Positions 19,243 to 28,864 of a stretch of DNA of 64,000 bases are shown here, piece by piece. The position numbers and the translations under genes were made by a program. Source of the DNA: Herbaspirillum rhizosphaerae (GTDB lineage Bacteria; Pseudomonadota; Gammaproteobacteria; Burkholderiales; Burkholderiaceae_D); the NCBI RefSeq assembly GCF_001189965.1, contig NZ_LFLU01000020.1, positions 27,416 through 91,415 of the forward strand, written 5' to 3'. The notes beneath the pieces were generated by a model, which did no database searches, had not been told where the DNA came from, and worked only from the letters and a program-made list of their open reading frames with translations. Numbering within the stretch: the stretch's first letter is position 1; the number at the start of each line of letters is the position of its first letter.

Positions 19243-19291
19243 TGTCCGGCCGGCGCCCCGCGGGATATCGTCAATTCTTGCTTATTAAAAA

Positions 19292-19744
19292 ATGTCAGAT
19301 CAGCCAAATCAATCGGAACTGGAAACACATCTTTTCTTCCTGTGCACGCAGGTGGTGTACCGGCGCAATCACTTGCTGCAGGACGCCTTGCGGCCGCTGG
19401 AAATCCTGCCGACGGAATACCGGATCCTGAGCGCGGTCCTGCGCAAGGGCCCGTTGACCATGCAGGAGCTGGCGCAATGGACCGCCTACGAGCGCACGCG
19501 CGTCACCCGTATCCTGCACGCGATGGAAGCGCGCGGATGGATTGCGCGCAGCGCCTCGGAACACGACAAGCGGTCGGTGGTCGTGCAGATCACCGACAGC
19601 GGACGCGAGATGTTCTGGCAAGCCAAGGTGATCGTCGACCGGGTGACCGATCAGGCCATGAGCGACAACTCGGAAGAAGAGATCGCGCAGCTGCGGCATG
19701 GCCTCACGGTCTTGCGCAAGAAGCTGATGGCGATGGAGAGCTGA
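19292..19744 (+). CDS. MarR-family transcriptional regulator
   Basis: A 150-residue winged-helix regulator. The DNA-binding part is LPTEYRILSAVLRKGPLTMQELAQWTAYERTRVTRILHAMEARGWI, followed by the wing SASEHDKRSVVVQITDSGREM and a C-terminal dimerisation helix. It lies 49 bases after the Lrp-type gene on the same strand and may be co-transcribed. No cognate transporter or degradation gene is adjacent, so its ligand is unknown. No strong ribosome site precedes the ATG (TTAAAAA), so translation may be coupled or weak. Confidence 0.88.
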   Translation: MSDQPNQSELETHLFFLCTQVVYRRNHLLQDALRPLEILPTEYRILSAVLRKGPLTMQELAQWTAYERTRVTRILHAMEARGWIARSASEHDKRSVVVQITDSGREMFWQAKVIVDRVTDQAMSDNSEEEIAQLRHGLTVLRKKLMAMES

Positions 19745-20381
19745 AACCTTTCATCCGCTGAACGGAAGAGCTGCGGCGCGGCTTGCCCGTCGCGCCAGTT
19801 CCTGCTCCTGTTTTCCCGCTTTTGCGTCTGTTGCGGCAGCGCCGGTCTCCGCGACCCGGCCCTGTTGCAAAAAATCCACCTCCTTGTTTTTGTCCGTTCG
19901 CCCTGGCGCTGTGTTGCAAAGCGCAATTTTCCCTCGTGCACCATCTCGTGACGCCCGCCGATTTTTACGCTGGCGGTTCGCTGTCTGCAATGGCATTCCG
20001 GATCGCATTCCTGCTGCGATTTTTCGTCAGAGGCGCTGGCCGGTGCCGCGCCCCTGTTTGGTGATTCGTGTCGAAGCGATGCCTGTTTTTGGGGCGGCGC
20101 AGCATTTATGTTACTAAATAACAGTTCTTGCTTTTTCTCGTAATGCTTCATAGATAAGGGATTCATGATTTATCCCCGTGTTTACTGATTGCTGGTTCAA
20201 ACGTCGTGATATAAACTACCAAAAAATTTCAGCAAGCAGTCGCAGCAAAAGAATAAAAAACAAAACATCAGCAAACGGCGCACCATGAATGTCGCTTGAC
20301 CGCCAGTTCCGGCAAACCGGTCGCCATTCATTTCGTCGTTGCAAGGCCAGGATTTTTAACCCAGCAGGCATGTAGGAGAGG
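19745..20381. other. Intergenic region upstream of the peptide-binding-protein gene
   Basis: About 640 bases with no supportable gene. The short ORFs here have Cys/Pro/Arg-rich translations without ribosome sites. The left part (to about 20050) keeps a coding-like GC level, so a decayed gene is possible, but I see no recognisable remnant. From 20100 the sequence becomes AT-rich and probably holds the promoter of the peptide importer. A weak stem occurs around 20286-20332. TAGGAGAGG just before 20382 is the ribosome site of the next gene. Confidence 0.5.
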
Positions 20382-21956
20382 ATGATGACAGTGCGATCTT
20401 TTTTACCGTCGTTCAACAAGGGCAGGCGTCTGCTATTTCAATGTGCGGCAAGCGCGGCTGTGCTTGCTTCGGTAGGCGTATCGCCAATGGTGCAGGCAGC
20501 TCCCGGCGGCGTCGCCAATCTGGCGATGGTGGCCGAGCCGCAAACGCTGGATCCGATGGCTTCGACCACCGATCTGGTGGCGACCATCATGCAGCACGTC
20601 TATGAGCCGCTGTATACCTTCGACGCCAAATGGAACATCCAGCCCATGCTGGCCGAAAGCCTGCCCAAGGTGAGCGCCGACGGCAAGACCGTCACCATCG
20701 AACTGCGCAAGGGCGTCAAATTCCACAACGGCAAAGAGATGAAGTCCGACGACGTGGTCGCTTCGCTCAAGCGCTGGATGGACATCGCGCCGCGCGGCAA
20801 GGCGGTATCCAAGGAGATCAAGAGCCTCGACGCCAAAGGTCCTTACACCATCGTGCTGAGCATGCAGAACGCCTATGCGCCGCTGCTGGCGCACCTGGCG
20901 CTGCCGTCCGGCTTCGCCGCAATCATGCCGAAAGAATCCGCAGTCAATCCATTGAAGGATTTCATCGGCACCGGTCCTTACCAGTTCAAGGAGCGCAAGC
21001 CTGACCAATACGTGCTGCTGACCCGTTTCGACGGCTACAGCGCGCGCAAGGAGCCGGCCAGCGGCTACGCCGGCAAGCGTGAAGCGCTGCTGTCCGAGCT
21101 GCGCTTCATCCCCGTGCCGAACCCGAACACCCGCGTCGAAGGTTCGCTGTCCGGCCAGTATCAGTTCGCCGATCTGCTGCCGGCCGAAGCTTCGCCGCGT
21201 CTGGCAGGCAAGCCGAATGTCGTGCCGGTGATCACTGCGCCGTTCGGCTTCCCGTACGTGGTGCTGAACACGGTGCAAGGCCCGCTGCAAAAGCAGGGCG
21301 TGCGCCAGGCGATCCAGGCGGCGCTGAACATGAAGGAAATCATGACCGCCGGTTTCGGCGATCCGAAGTTCTTCTCGGTCGAGGGCAATCATTTCCCCAA
21401 GGGCTCGCCGTTCTACTCCATGGACGGTACGGCTTCGTATAACCAGGCCAATGCCGCCAAGGCGCGCGATCTCGCCGCCAAGGCCGGCTACAAGGGCGAG
21501 CCGGTCAAGATCCTGACCAGCAAGCAATACGAATTCCACTACCGCATGGCGCTGGTGATGGGCGAAGAACTGAAGCTGGCCGGCTTCAAGGTCGACATGC
21601 AAGTGGTTGACTGGGCCACGCTGATCCAGCGCCGCAACGATCCGGCGCTGTGGGACATCTACATGACGCACTCGGCCTTCCTGCCTGAACCGACACTGTC
21701 GCCGCCGCAGCTGAGCGATGGCGCACCGGGCGGCTGGAAGAGCGCGGGCAAGGATGTCTCGGTCACCGTGTTCTCGCACGAGATGGATCCGGCGCATCGC
21801 GGCGCATTGTGGGGCAAGGTGCAGAGCGTGGTGTACGACGAAGTGCCGTACATCCGCCTGGGCAGCTTCAACAGCCTGACCGCGAAATCGTCCAAGCTGC
21901 AAGGCTACACGCCGATGCCCTGGCCGTATTTCTGGAATACCAAGCTGGCTGATTGA
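20382..21956 (+). CDS. Peptide/dipeptide ABC transporter, periplasmic binding protein (SBP family 5)
   Basis: A 524-residue solute-binding protein with a signal peptide (cut near VQAA). Family 5 features are AEPQTLDPMASTTDLVATIMQHVYEPLY, LAESLPKVSADGKTVTIELRKGVKFHNGKEM and GTGPYQFKE. It should capture peptides or a peptide-like compound (glutathione and opine transporters look similar); the ligand is not readable. GGAGAGG is 5 bases before two tandem ATGs. It leads an operon with two permeases and two ATPases, but a 300-base gap with a repeat and a stem-loop intervenes. Confidence 0.9.
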   Translation: MMTVRSFLPSFNKGRRLLFQCAASAAVLASVGVSPMVQAAPGGVANLAMVAEPQTLDPMASTTDLVATIMQHVYEPLYTFDAKWNIQPMLAESLPKVSADGKTVTIELRKGVKFHNGKEMKSDDVVASLKRWMDIAPRGKAVSKEIKSLDAKGPYTIVLSMQNAYAPLLAHLALPSGFAAIMPKESAVNPLKDFIGTGPYQFKERKPDQYVLLTRFDGYSARKEPASGYAGKREALLSELRFIPVPNPNTRVEGSLSGQYQFADLLPAEASPRLAGKPNVVPVITAPFGFPYVVLNTVQGPLQKQGVRQAIQAALNMKEIMTAGFGDPKFFSVEGNHFPKGSPFYSMDGTASYNQANAAKARDLAAKAGYKGEPVKILTSKQYEFHYRMALVMGEELKLAGFKVDMQVVDWATLIQRRNDPALWDIYMTHSAFLPEPTLSPPQLSDGAPGGWKSAGKDVSVTVFSHEMDPAHRGALWGKVQSVVYDEVPYIRLGSFNSLTAKSSKLQGYTPMPWPYFWNTKLAD

Positions 21957-22034
21957 TCAATCAAACGGCCTGGCGTATTGCTGAACCATGCGCCGGCTGC
22001 GAACATCTCGCTGAATGTGCTTTCATTCACCGCA

Positions 22035-22112
22035 GTCGTCCCAGCGAAAGCTGGGACCCAGTGTCGTCAAGACGGTCGACACGACACCGGGTCCTGACTT
22101 TCGTCAGGACGA
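22035..22112. repeat. Interspersed palindromic repeat, copy 1
   Basis: Begins GTCGTCCCAGCGAAAGCTGG and contains two small hairpins: CCAGC-gaaa-GCTGG at 22041-22054, and GTCCTGAC-tttc-GTCAGGAC at 22091-22110. Between them a larger inverted part joins GTGTCGT and ACGACAC. A second copy of the same design lies at 54548-54651. Sequences of this type are common in proteobacterial intergenic regions. Confidence 0.75.
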
Positions 22113-22192
22113 CAAGCTGATGAGGGATGTCATTCTTTAGTTGGATCGTGTCATTGCGGCCATGTTTGAGTTCGTACTGCTTCAATGTAAAT

Positions 22193-22236
22193 CCAGGCGG
22201 TTTCATTTTTTCTGAAACCGCCTGGCCGGCAATTTT
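22193..22236 (+). terminator. Stem-loop between the binding-protein and permease genes
   Basis: Perfect 13-bp stem (22193-22205 with 22213-22225), loop TTTTTTC. The T run begins eight bases after the stem (CCGGCAATTTTTT), so termination may be partial. It sits just before the permease start and would lower expression of the downstream genes. Confidence 0.65.
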
Positions 22237-22256
22237 TTCTAACTGATTCCACGTCT

Positions 22257-23198
22257 ATGCTCCGTTATCTTTCAGGACGCTTCACCGGCATGGTGATCGT
22301 CATGCTGATCGTCGCCGTGCTGGTGTTCTTCATCACGCGCCTGGCGCCGGGCGATCCGGCCGCGATCATGCTGGGCGACCAGGCCACTGTCGCCGACATC
22401 GCCAAACTGCGCGCCCAATACGGCTTCGACAAGCCGATGCTCGTGCAATTCGGCTTCTGGCTCAAGGAACTGGCGCAGGGTAACCTCGGCCAATCCATTT
22501 TCTTGCAGATGCCGGTCACCGAAGCGCTGGCTTCGCGCGCCGAGCCGACTTTCTTTCTGACCATTTTCGCGGTGGCGCTGGCCTGCCTGATCGGCATTCC
22601 CTGCGGCATCGTTTCCGCCGTATGGCGCGGTCGCGTGGTGGACCAGGTGTTCACCGGCATCGCCATGCTGGGCGCGAGCATTCCCAGCTTCTGGTTCGGC
22701 CTGATCCTGATGCAGATTTTCGCGGTGAAGATGGGCTGGTTCCCGGTGGCCGGTTACGGCGATCCGGGGGCGCCGCTGTGGGACCGTCTGCATCACCTGC
22801 TGCTGCCGGCGGTGGTGCTGGGCGTGCTCAATTCGGCGCTGATCATCCGTTTCACACGCGCCTCCATGCTGGACGTGCTGTCTGATGACTATGTCCGCAC
22901 CGCGCGCGCCAAGGGGCTGAACGAGCGCCGCGTGATTTTGCGCCACGCCTTGCGCAATGCGCTGATTCCGGTAGTGACGGTGATCGGCCTGACGGCGGCG
23001 CTGATGATCGGCGGCGCGGTGGTGACCGAGACTGTGTTCGGCTTGCCGGGCGTCGGCAACCTGGTTGTGTCGGCGGTGCAGCGGCGCGATTATCCGGTGA
23101 TCCAGGGCGCCTTGCTGGCGATCGCCGTGATCTATGTGCTGATCAATCTGGCGATCGATTTGCTCTACACGCTGATCGATCCGCGCGTCCGGTATTGA
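22257..23198 (+). CDS. Peptide ABC transporter permease, DppB type
   Basis: Inner-membrane permease of 313 residues. The N-terminal RYLSGRFTGMVIVMLIVAVLVFF and RLAPGDPAAIMLG are diagnostic of DppB/OppB/GsiC proteins. The EAA coupling loop is YVRTARAKGLNERRVILRHALRNALIPV (about residues 212-239), followed by GGAVVTETVFGLPGVGNL. About six membrane segments. It pairs with the DppC-type permease directly downstream. Confidence 0.92.
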   Translation: MLRYLSGRFTGMVIVMLIVAVLVFFITRLAPGDPAAIMLGDQATVADIAKLRAQYGFDKPMLVQFGFWLKELAQGNLGQSIFLQMPVTEALASRAEPTFFLTIFAVALACLIGIPCGIVSAVWRGRVVDQVFTGIAMLGASIPSFWFGLILMQIFAVKMGWFPVAGYGDPGAPLWDRLHHLLLPAVVLGVLNSALIIRFTRASMLDVLSDDYVRTARAKGLNERRVILRHALRNALIPVVTVIGLTAALMIGGAVVTETVFGLPGVGNLVVSAVQRRDYPVIQGALLAIAVIYVLINLAIDLLYTLIDPRVRY

Positions 23199-23230
23199 TC
23201 CGGCTCTTGAACAGAATCACAGGATTTCCC

Positions 23231-24064
23231 ATGTTTGCTTTTCTCTCCAAATTCATGCGGCGCAAGCTGGTCATGTTCGGCGTCGTCAGCCTGGTGCTGC
23301 TGGCCGTGCTGGCTGTCGTGGTGCCGCTGACTTCTCCTTACGACTCGTCGGCGCTGGACATCATGGCGCGCCTGCAGCCGCCGTCGGCGTCGCACTGGTT
23401 CGGCACCGACGAATTCGGGCGCGACATCTTCACGCGCGTGCTGACCGGCGGCCGCTATTCGCTGACCATCGGTGCGCTGGTGGTGGTGATCTCGCTGGTG
23501 GCCGGTGTACTGATGGGCTTGTGCGCCGGGTTTTTCAAGCGCATGGACGCGCCCATCATGCGCGTGGTCGACGCCATGATGTCGTTCCCCGACATCCTGC
23601 TGGCGATTGCGCTGGTGGCGATTCTCGGCTCCTCGCTGATCAACGTGGTGCTGGCGCTGGCGATCGTCTATACGCCGCGGGTGGCGCGTATCGTGCGCGC
23701 CTCGACGCTGGTGGTGCGCGAGTTGTTGTTCGTGGAAGCGGCGCGCGCGCTGGGCGTGTCGACGGTGCGCATCGTGTTCTTCCACGTGCTGGGCAATATC
23801 CTGTCGCCTATCCTGGTGCAGGGGACTTTCATCTTCGCCTACGCAATCCTGGCGGAAGCGGGCTTGTCTTTCCTCGGCGTCGGGGTGCCGCCCGAGCTGC
23901 CGACCTGGGGCACGATGATTTCTTCCGGGCAGGCCTACGCCGAGCAGGCGATCTGGCTGGTGGTGTTCCCCGGCATCGCCATCGTGCTGTCGGCGCTGTC
24001 GCTGCAGATGGTCGGCGACGGCCTGCGCGACATGCTCGATCCGCGCCTGCGCAAGAGCCTCTAA
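23231..24064 (+). CDS. Peptide ABC transporter permease, DppC type
   Basis: Second permease of the importer, 277 residues from ATG 23231 (AGGA seven bases upstream); an in-frame TTG at 23195 overlaps the previous gene. Family marks are HWFGTDEFGRDIFTRVLTGGR, DAMMSFPDILLAIALVAILG, and the coupling loop FVEAARALGVSTVRIVFFHVLGNI, with AEAGLSFLGVGVPP near the C-terminus. Five to six membrane segments. Confidence 0.92.
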   Translation: MFAFLSKFMRRKLVMFGVVSLVLLAVLAVVVPLTSPYDSSALDIMARLQPPSASHWFGTDEFGRDIFTRVLTGGRYSLTIGALVVVISLVAGVLMGLCAGFFKRMDAPIMRVVDAMMSFPDILLAIALVAILGSSLINVVLALAIVYTPRVARIVRASTLVVRELLFVEAARALGVSTVRIVFFHVLGNILSPILVQGTFIFAYAILAEAGLSFLGVGVPPELPTWGTMISSGQAYAEQAIWLVVFPGIAIVLSALSLQMVGDGLRDMLDPRLRKSL

Positions 24065-24090
24065 TTCCTCCAGCAAAGAGAGTACAGATC

Positions 24091-25119
24091 ATGCAAGAAC
24101 AGAGAGTCCAACAAGGGACGCCGCTGCTGGAAGTCGACAACCTGCAGACGCATTTTTTCACCGAGCAGGGCACCGTCAAGTCGGTCGACGGCGTGAGTTT
24201 TACGGTCAACGCCGGCGAGACCCTGGCCGTGGTCGGCGAGTCCGGTTCCGGCAAGTCGGTGACCAGCTTGTCCATCATGGGTTTGATCCCGGCCGACGCC
24301 GGCCGCGTGGTCGGCGGCAGCATCCGCTTCAAGCGCCGCGACGGCGAAACGGTCGACCTGACGCGTTTGCCGCAACGCAGCCTGCGCCAGTTGCGCGGCA
24401 ATGAAATCGCGATGGTGTTCCAGGAGCCGATGACCAGCCTCAATCCGGTCTTCACGCTGGGCGACCAGATCGCCGAAAGCGTGCGCCTGCATCTGGGCAA
24501 GAGTCACAAGGACGCCATGATCCATGCGCAGCGCATGCTGGAGCTGGTCGAGATTCCCGCCGCCGCGCGTCGCTTGTACGAATATCCGCATCAGCTGTCG
24601 GGCGGGATGCGCCAGCGCGTGATGATCGCGCTGGCCTTGTCGTGCAATCCTTCGCTGCTGATCGCGGATGAACCGACCACTGCGCTGGACGTGACGATCC
24701 AGGCGCAGATCCTGGCGCTGCTGCAAAAGCTGCAGCGCGAAACCGGCACCGGCATCTTGTTCATCACCCACAACCTCGGCGTGGTGGCGGAAATCGCCGA
24801 CCGCGTCGCCGTGATGTACGCCGGGCGCATGGTGGAGCAGGGCAGCGTGCCGCAGATCTTCGATAATCCGCAGCATCCTTACACTACCGGCTTGCTCAAT
24901 TGCCTACCGGGACGCAGCAAGAACCACGCCGTCGCCGGCGAGCGTCCGCGTCTGGCGGCGATCCCCGGCCAGGTCGCCAGCCCGCTGGCGCCGCCGCCCG
25001 GATGCGCTTTCGAACCGCGTTGCAGCCATGCTTCGGATGCCTGCCGTGTCGCCATGCCGCCGCTGACGCTGGGCGACGACGGTCACAATGTCCGCTGTAT
25101 TTTGAGGAAGTCGGCATGA
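24091..25119 (+). CDS. Peptide ABC transporter ATPase, DppD type
   Basis: ABC ATPase of 342 residues. Walker A is GESGSGKS, then [21 protein letters not shown], signature [15 protein letters not shown] and Walker [14 protein letters not shown]. The C-terminal oligopeptide-transport domain holds Cys residues in CAFEPRC, CRVAM and CILRK, the pattern that binds an iron-sulfur cluster in some DppD proteins. AAGAGAG precedes the ATG. Its stop overlaps the start of the DppF-type gene (ATGA). Confidence 0.92.
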   Translation: MQEQRVQQGTPLLEVDNLQTHFFTEQGTVKSVDGVSFTVNAGETLAVVGESGSGKSVTSLSIMGLIPADAGRVVGGSIRFKRRDGETVDLTRLPQRSLRQLRGNEIAMVFQEPMTSLNPVFTLGDQIAESVRLHLGKSHKDAMIHAQRMLELVEIPAAARRLYEYPHQLSGGMRQRVMIALALSCNPSLLIADEPTTALDVTIQAQILALLQKLQRETGTGILFITHNLGVVAEIADRVAVMYAGRMVEQGSVPQIFDNPQHPYTTGLLNCLPGRSKNHAVAGERPRLAAIPGQVASPLAPPPGCAFEPRCSHASDACRVAMPPLTLGDDGHNVRCILRKSA

Positions 25120-26117
25120 GTACTACCACCTTTGCAAACGAAGCCAATGCCACGCCGCTGGTCGAGGTGCGCAACCTGAAGAAATACTTCAACGGCAAGC
25201 AAAAAGACGCGCCCATCCGCGCCGTCGACGACGTCAGCTTCGCCATCATGCCGGGCGAAGTGCTGGGCCTGGTCGGCGAATCCGGCTCCGGCAAGAGCAC
25301 GGTCGGCCGCACCCTGCTGCGCCTGATGGAAAGCAGCGGCGGCGAGATCCGCTATCAGGGCGAAGATATCTCCAACCTGCCGGCCTCGCGCATGCGCGCC
25401 TTGCGCCGCGAGATGCAGATCATCTTCCAGGATCCCTATGCCAGCCTGAACCCGCGCCAGCGCGTGCGCGACATCATCGGCGAAGCGCTCGACACGCACG
25501 GCCTGCATCGCGGCGAAGCCCGCGCCACGCGCATCGCCGAGCTGCTGCAACTGGTCGGCCTGCGCGCCGAGCATGGCGCGCGCTATCCGCACGAGTTTTC
25601 CGGCGGCCAGCGCCAGCGCATCGGCATCGCCCGCGCTCTGGCGGTGGAGCCGCGCTTCATCGTCGCCGACGAGCCGGTGTCGGCGCTGGACGTGTCGATC
25701 CAGGCGCAGGTGATCAATCTGCTGCAGGATCTGCGTCAGCGCTTCAATCTGGCAATGTTGTTCATTTCGCATGATCTGGACGTGGTCGAATACATCTGCG
25801 ACCGTGTGGTGGTGCTGTATCTGGGCAAGGTCATGGAAATCGCGCCGGCTGCCGCCTTGTTCGAGAAGCCTCTGCATCCGTATTCGCAGGCCTTGCTGGC
25901 GGCTTCGCCCAAGCCGGAGTCGGATGCGCGGGAGCAAGCGAAGAATCGCCGCACCCTGCAGGGCGATTTGCCCAGCCCGGCCAATCCGCCGTCGGGATGC
26001 GTATTCCGCACGCGTTGCCCGTATGCGCAGGAGGCTTGTGCCGCGACGGTTCCCGAACTACGGGAAGTCTCGCCCGGCCGATGGCGCGCGTGTATCCGCG
26101 ACGACGTGCTGTTATAG
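25116..26117 (+). CDS. Peptide ABC transporter ATPase, DppF type
   Basis: Second ATPase of the importer, 333 residues. Walker [29 protein letters not shown], signature [15 protein letters not shown] and Walker [14 protein letters not shown]. The oligopeptide C-terminal domain has [12 protein letters not shown] and a final CIRDD. The start overlaps the previous stop by four bases; the reading frame is open further upstream inside the DppD gene but that is a shadow. Last gene of the operon; a terminator-like stem follows. Confidence 0.92.
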   Translation: MSTTTFANEANATPLVEVRNLKKYFNGKQKDAPIRAVDDVSFAIMPGEVLGLVGESGSGKSTVGRTLLRLMESSGGEIRYQGEDISNLPASRMRALRREMQIIFQDPYASLNPRQRVRDIIGEALDTHGLHRGEARATRIAELLQLVGLRAEHGARYPHEFSGGQRQRIGIARALAVEPRFIVADEPVSALDVSIQAQVINLLQDLRQRFNLAMLFISHDLDVVEYICDRVVVLYLGKVMEIAPAAALFEKPLHPYSQALLAASPKPESDAREQAKNRRTLQGDLPSPANPPSGCVFRTRCPYAQEACAATVPELREVSPGRWRACIRDDVLL

Positions 26118-26123
26118 GAAGAA

Positions 26124-26160
26124 AAGGAGGGCAGTACCGGGTCTGCTGTACTCCTTTTTT
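26124..26160 (+). terminator. Probable terminator of the peptide-import operon
   Basis: Imperfect stem pairing AAGGAG..CAG (26126-26136) with CTG..CTCCTT (26148-26156), followed by a T run to 26160. It lies right after the last gene. Confidence 0.6.
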
Positions 26161-26239
26161 AGCTGCTTGACTGTGTACGCCAAGACCGTCGGCAACAGGT
26201 AGACTCTCCATCATCTGAAATTGTATTGGTGGAGCAAAA

Positions 26240-28576
26240 ATGGCGAAGGCAGGCAAGGCAAAGATCGAGACCTATAACAACCCCGCAGGCGGTTGGGGCG
26301 CGCTGAAGTACGTGGCGCTGAACCTGGTCAAGGAACACGTGGCCGACGGCAAGGGCCTGCGCACGCTGCTGTCGCAAAACCAGCCGGACGGCTTCGATTG
26401 CCCCGGTTGCGCCTGGCCCGACCGCGAGCACACCTCCACCTTCGAATTCTGCGAAAACGGCGTCAAGGCGGTGGCGGCGGAAGCCACCAAGAAGCGCGTG
26501 ACCAACGATTTCTTCGCGCAGCACACGGTCGCCGAGCTGATGCAGCAGTCGGACTACGAGCTGGAAGACCATGGCCGCCTGACTGCGCCGATGGTCTACG
26601 ACGCCGTCAGCGACAAATACGTGCCGATCGCCTGGGATCAGGCCTTCGACCTGATCGGCCGCCATCTCAATGCGCTGCCCGATCCGGACATGGCCGATTT
26701 CTACGTTTCCGGCCGCGCCAGCAACGAAGCCGCTTTCCTGTTCCAGTTGTTCGTGCGCCAATACGGCACCAACAACTTCCCGGACTGTTCCAACATGTGC
26801 CACGAGCCGACCAGCGTCGGCCTGCCGGTGACCGTCGGCGTCGGCAAGGGCACCGTGCTGCTGGACGACTTCGACCTGTGCGACACCTTGCTGCTGTTCG
26901 GCCAGAATCCTGCCACCAATCACCCGCGCATGATGGGCGAGTTGCGCCACGCCTCCAAGCGCGGCGCCACCATCGTCGCGATCAATCCCTTGAAGGAACG
27001 CGGCCTGGAGCGCTTCGCCGATCCCCAAAGCAAGATCGAGATGCTGACAATGGGCAGCACCCAGATCAGCTCGATGTTCATCCACCCGACGCTGGGCGGC
27101 GACCTGGCGCTGATCAAGGGCGTCATCAAGCGCACCATCGAGCTGGACGATGAAGCCTTGCTCAAGGGCGCCGAGCGTGTCCTCGACGTGAAATTCATCG
27201 AGGAACATACTTCCGGTTTCGACGAATTCGCCGCCGATGCGCGCGCCGAAAGCTGGGCCGACATCATCGGCGAGTCGGGCGTATCGCGCGAAGACATCGA
27301 AAAACTGGCGCAGGTCTACGTCAAGGGCAAAGCGGTCATCGCTACCTGGGGCATGGGCCTGACGCAGCACAAGCACGCTGTCGGCACTATCCAGCTGCTG
27401 TCCAACATGATGATGTTGCGCGGGAATATCGGCCGTCCGGGCGCAGGCCTGTGCCCGGTGCGCGGCCACTCCAACGTGCAGGGCGACCGCACCGTCGGCA
27501 TCGATGAAAAACCGACCGACGCCTTCCTCGACCGTCTTGAGCAGGTATTCGAATTCAAGGCGCCGCGTCACCACGGCAACGACACCGTGGGTTCCGTGAT
27601 GGCCATGCTGGAAGGCCGCACCAAGGTCTTCATCGGCCTGGGCGGCAATTTCGCCATGGCCACGCCGGATACGCCGCGCACCTTCGACGCCATGCGTTCG
27701 TGCAACCTGACGGTCCACATCACCACCAAGCTCAACCGCAGCCATCTGGTGCACGGCAAGGACGCGCTGATCCTGCCGACGCTGGGCCGCACCGAGATCG
27801 ACATGCAAGCCGGCGGCGCGCAGGGCGTGACGGTGGAAGATTCGATGAGCATGGTGCACGTCTCCTACGGCATCAACAAGCCGGCCTCGGAAAACTGCAT
27901 GTCGGAAACCGCCATCGTCGCGCACATCGCCGAAGCCACGATGAAGCATCGCGACAACGGTAAAAAGATCGATTGGCTGTGGTATGCCGAAGATTACTCG
28001 CGCATCCGCAACGCCATCGAAAAGGTCTACGACTCCTTCAAGGATTACAACCAGCGCATCGCCAATCCTGGCGGCTTCCATCTGGGCGTCGCTTCGCGCG
28101 ACCGGGTCTGGAAGACCAGCACCGGCAAGGCCAACTTCGTGGTCAACGCGATTCCGCTGGATACGCCTATTCATCGCGCGCGCAAGATGTATGGCGAGAA
28201 GCTGATGACGCTGATGACCACGCGTTCGCACGATCAGTACAACACCACCATCTACGGCATGGACGACCGCTATCGCGGCGTGTTCGGCCAGCGCCGTGTG
28301 ATCTTCATCAACAAGCAGGATCTGCAGGTGCTGGGTCTGAAGGACGGCGAATGGGTCGATGTGGTGAGCGTCTGGGACGACGGCATCGAACGCCGCGCGG
28401 ACGGTTTCCTGCTGGTGGAGTACGACATCCCGCGCGGTTGCCTGGGCAGCTACTATCCGGAAACCAATCCGCTGGTGCCGCTGGAAAGTTTCGCCGACAA
28501 GGCGCGCACGCCGACCTCGAAATCGATCCCCGTGTTGCTGCATCGCGCTGCGGTACAGCACGCGAAGGCGGCTTAA
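26240..28576 (+). CDS. FdhF/YdeP-family molybdopterin oxidoreductase
   Basis: Large molybdenum enzyme of the formate-dehydrogenase-like superfamily, 778 residues and cytoplasmic (no Tat or Sec signal). It matches the YdeP subgroup: FDCPGCAWPD and FEFCENGVKA near the N-terminus, SNMCHEPTSVGL at the position of the molybdenum ligand (Cys rather than Sec), LLLFGQNPATNHPRMMGEL, GQNP and NVQGDRTVG, and a C-terminal MGD-binding domain (TMTTRSHDQYNTTIYGMDDRYRG in outline). Only three N-terminal Cys are seen near the usual cluster site, so the iron-sulfur cluster may be altered. E. coli YdeP is linked to acid resistance; the reaction is not known. A small winged-helix gene follows 10 bases later. Confidence 0.88.
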   Translation: MAKAGKAKIETYNNPAGGWGALKYVALNLVKEHVADGKGLRTLLSQNQPDGFDCPGCAWPDREHTSTFEFCENGVKAVAAEATKKRVTNDFFAQHTVAELMQQSDYELEDHGRLTAPMVYDAVSDKYVPIAWDQAFDLIGRHLNALPDPDMADFYVSGRASNEAAFLFQLFVRQYGTNNFPDCSNMCHEPTSVGLPVTVGVGKGTVLLDDFDLCDTLLLFGQNPATNHPRMMGELRHASKRGATIVAINPLKERGLERFADPQSKIEMLTMGSTQISSMFIHPTLGGDLALIKGVIKRTIELDDEALLKGAERVLDVKFIEEHTSGFDEFAADARAESWADIIGESGVSREDIEKLAQVYVKGKAVIATWGMGLTQHKHAVGTIQLLSNMMMLRGNIGRPGAGLCPVRGHSNVQGDRTVGIDEKPTDAFLDRLEQVFEFKAPRHHGNDTVGSVMAMLEGRTKVFIGLGGNFAMATPDTPRTFDAMRSCNLTVHITTKLNRSHLVHGKDALILPTLGRTEIDMQAGGAQGVTVEDSMSMVHVSYGINKPASENCMSETAIVAHIAEATMKHRDNGKKIDWLWYAEDYSRIRNAIEKVYDSFKDYNQRIANPGGFHLGVASRDRVWKTSTGKANFVVNAIPLDTPIHRARKMYGEKLMTLMTTRSHDQYNTTIYGMDDRYRGVFGQRRVIFINKQDLQVLGLKDGEWVDVVSVWDDGIERRADGFLLVEYDIPRGCLGSYYPETNPLVPLESFADKARTPTSKSIPVLLHRAAVQHAKAA

Positions 28577-28586
28577 GAGCATCGCC

Positions 28587-28847
28587 GTGGACGACGCCCA
28601 GGATCCGTTACAGGACCAGCTTCCCCCGGAGCTGGTGCGCATCCTGGACGCGCTGTACCAGGAGCATCAGCGCAGCCAGGCGCCGCTGTCGCTGGCGCGC
28701 CTGTCCAAGCGCACCGAATTGCGCATGAGCACCTTGCGGCGGTTTCTGACGGCGCTGGAAGAAGCGGGGATCGCCATCGTCGAGGTCAACGAGGACGGCA
28801 CCGGTAACGCCATCCTGACGGCGGCCGGGCTCAAGCTGCACGGTTGA
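28587..28847 (+). CDS. Small winged-helix-like protein downstream of the FdhF/YdeP gene
   Basis: An 86-residue protein from a GTG start, 10 bases after the molybdoenzyme stop and so probably co-transcribed. Residues 30-75 (LSLARLSKRTELRMSTLRRFLTALEEAGI, then a short wing VEVNEDGTGNAILTAAG) look like a helix-turn-helix with a wing. It may regulate its neighbour or act as an accessory factor. The N-terminus is acidic. I do not recognise a named family. Confidence 0.6.
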   Translation: MDDAQDPLQDQLPPELVRILDALYQEHQRSQAPLSLARLSKRTELRMSTLRRFLTALEEAGIAIVEVNEDGTGNAILTAAGLKLHG

Positions 28848-28864
28848 GTTTTCGCTGAAAAGTT

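Noticed and set aside
19783..20064. 93-codon ORF in the 19.7-20.4 kb gap
   Set aside because: Pro/Cys-rich without a start signal; no matching family that I know.
26159..28642. Very long minus-strand ORF (827 codons) opposite the FdhF/YdeP gene
   Set aside because: It is the mirror of a well-supported gene; His/Gln/Arg/Asp/Val-rich translation without domains, as expected for antisense frames in GC-rich DNA.
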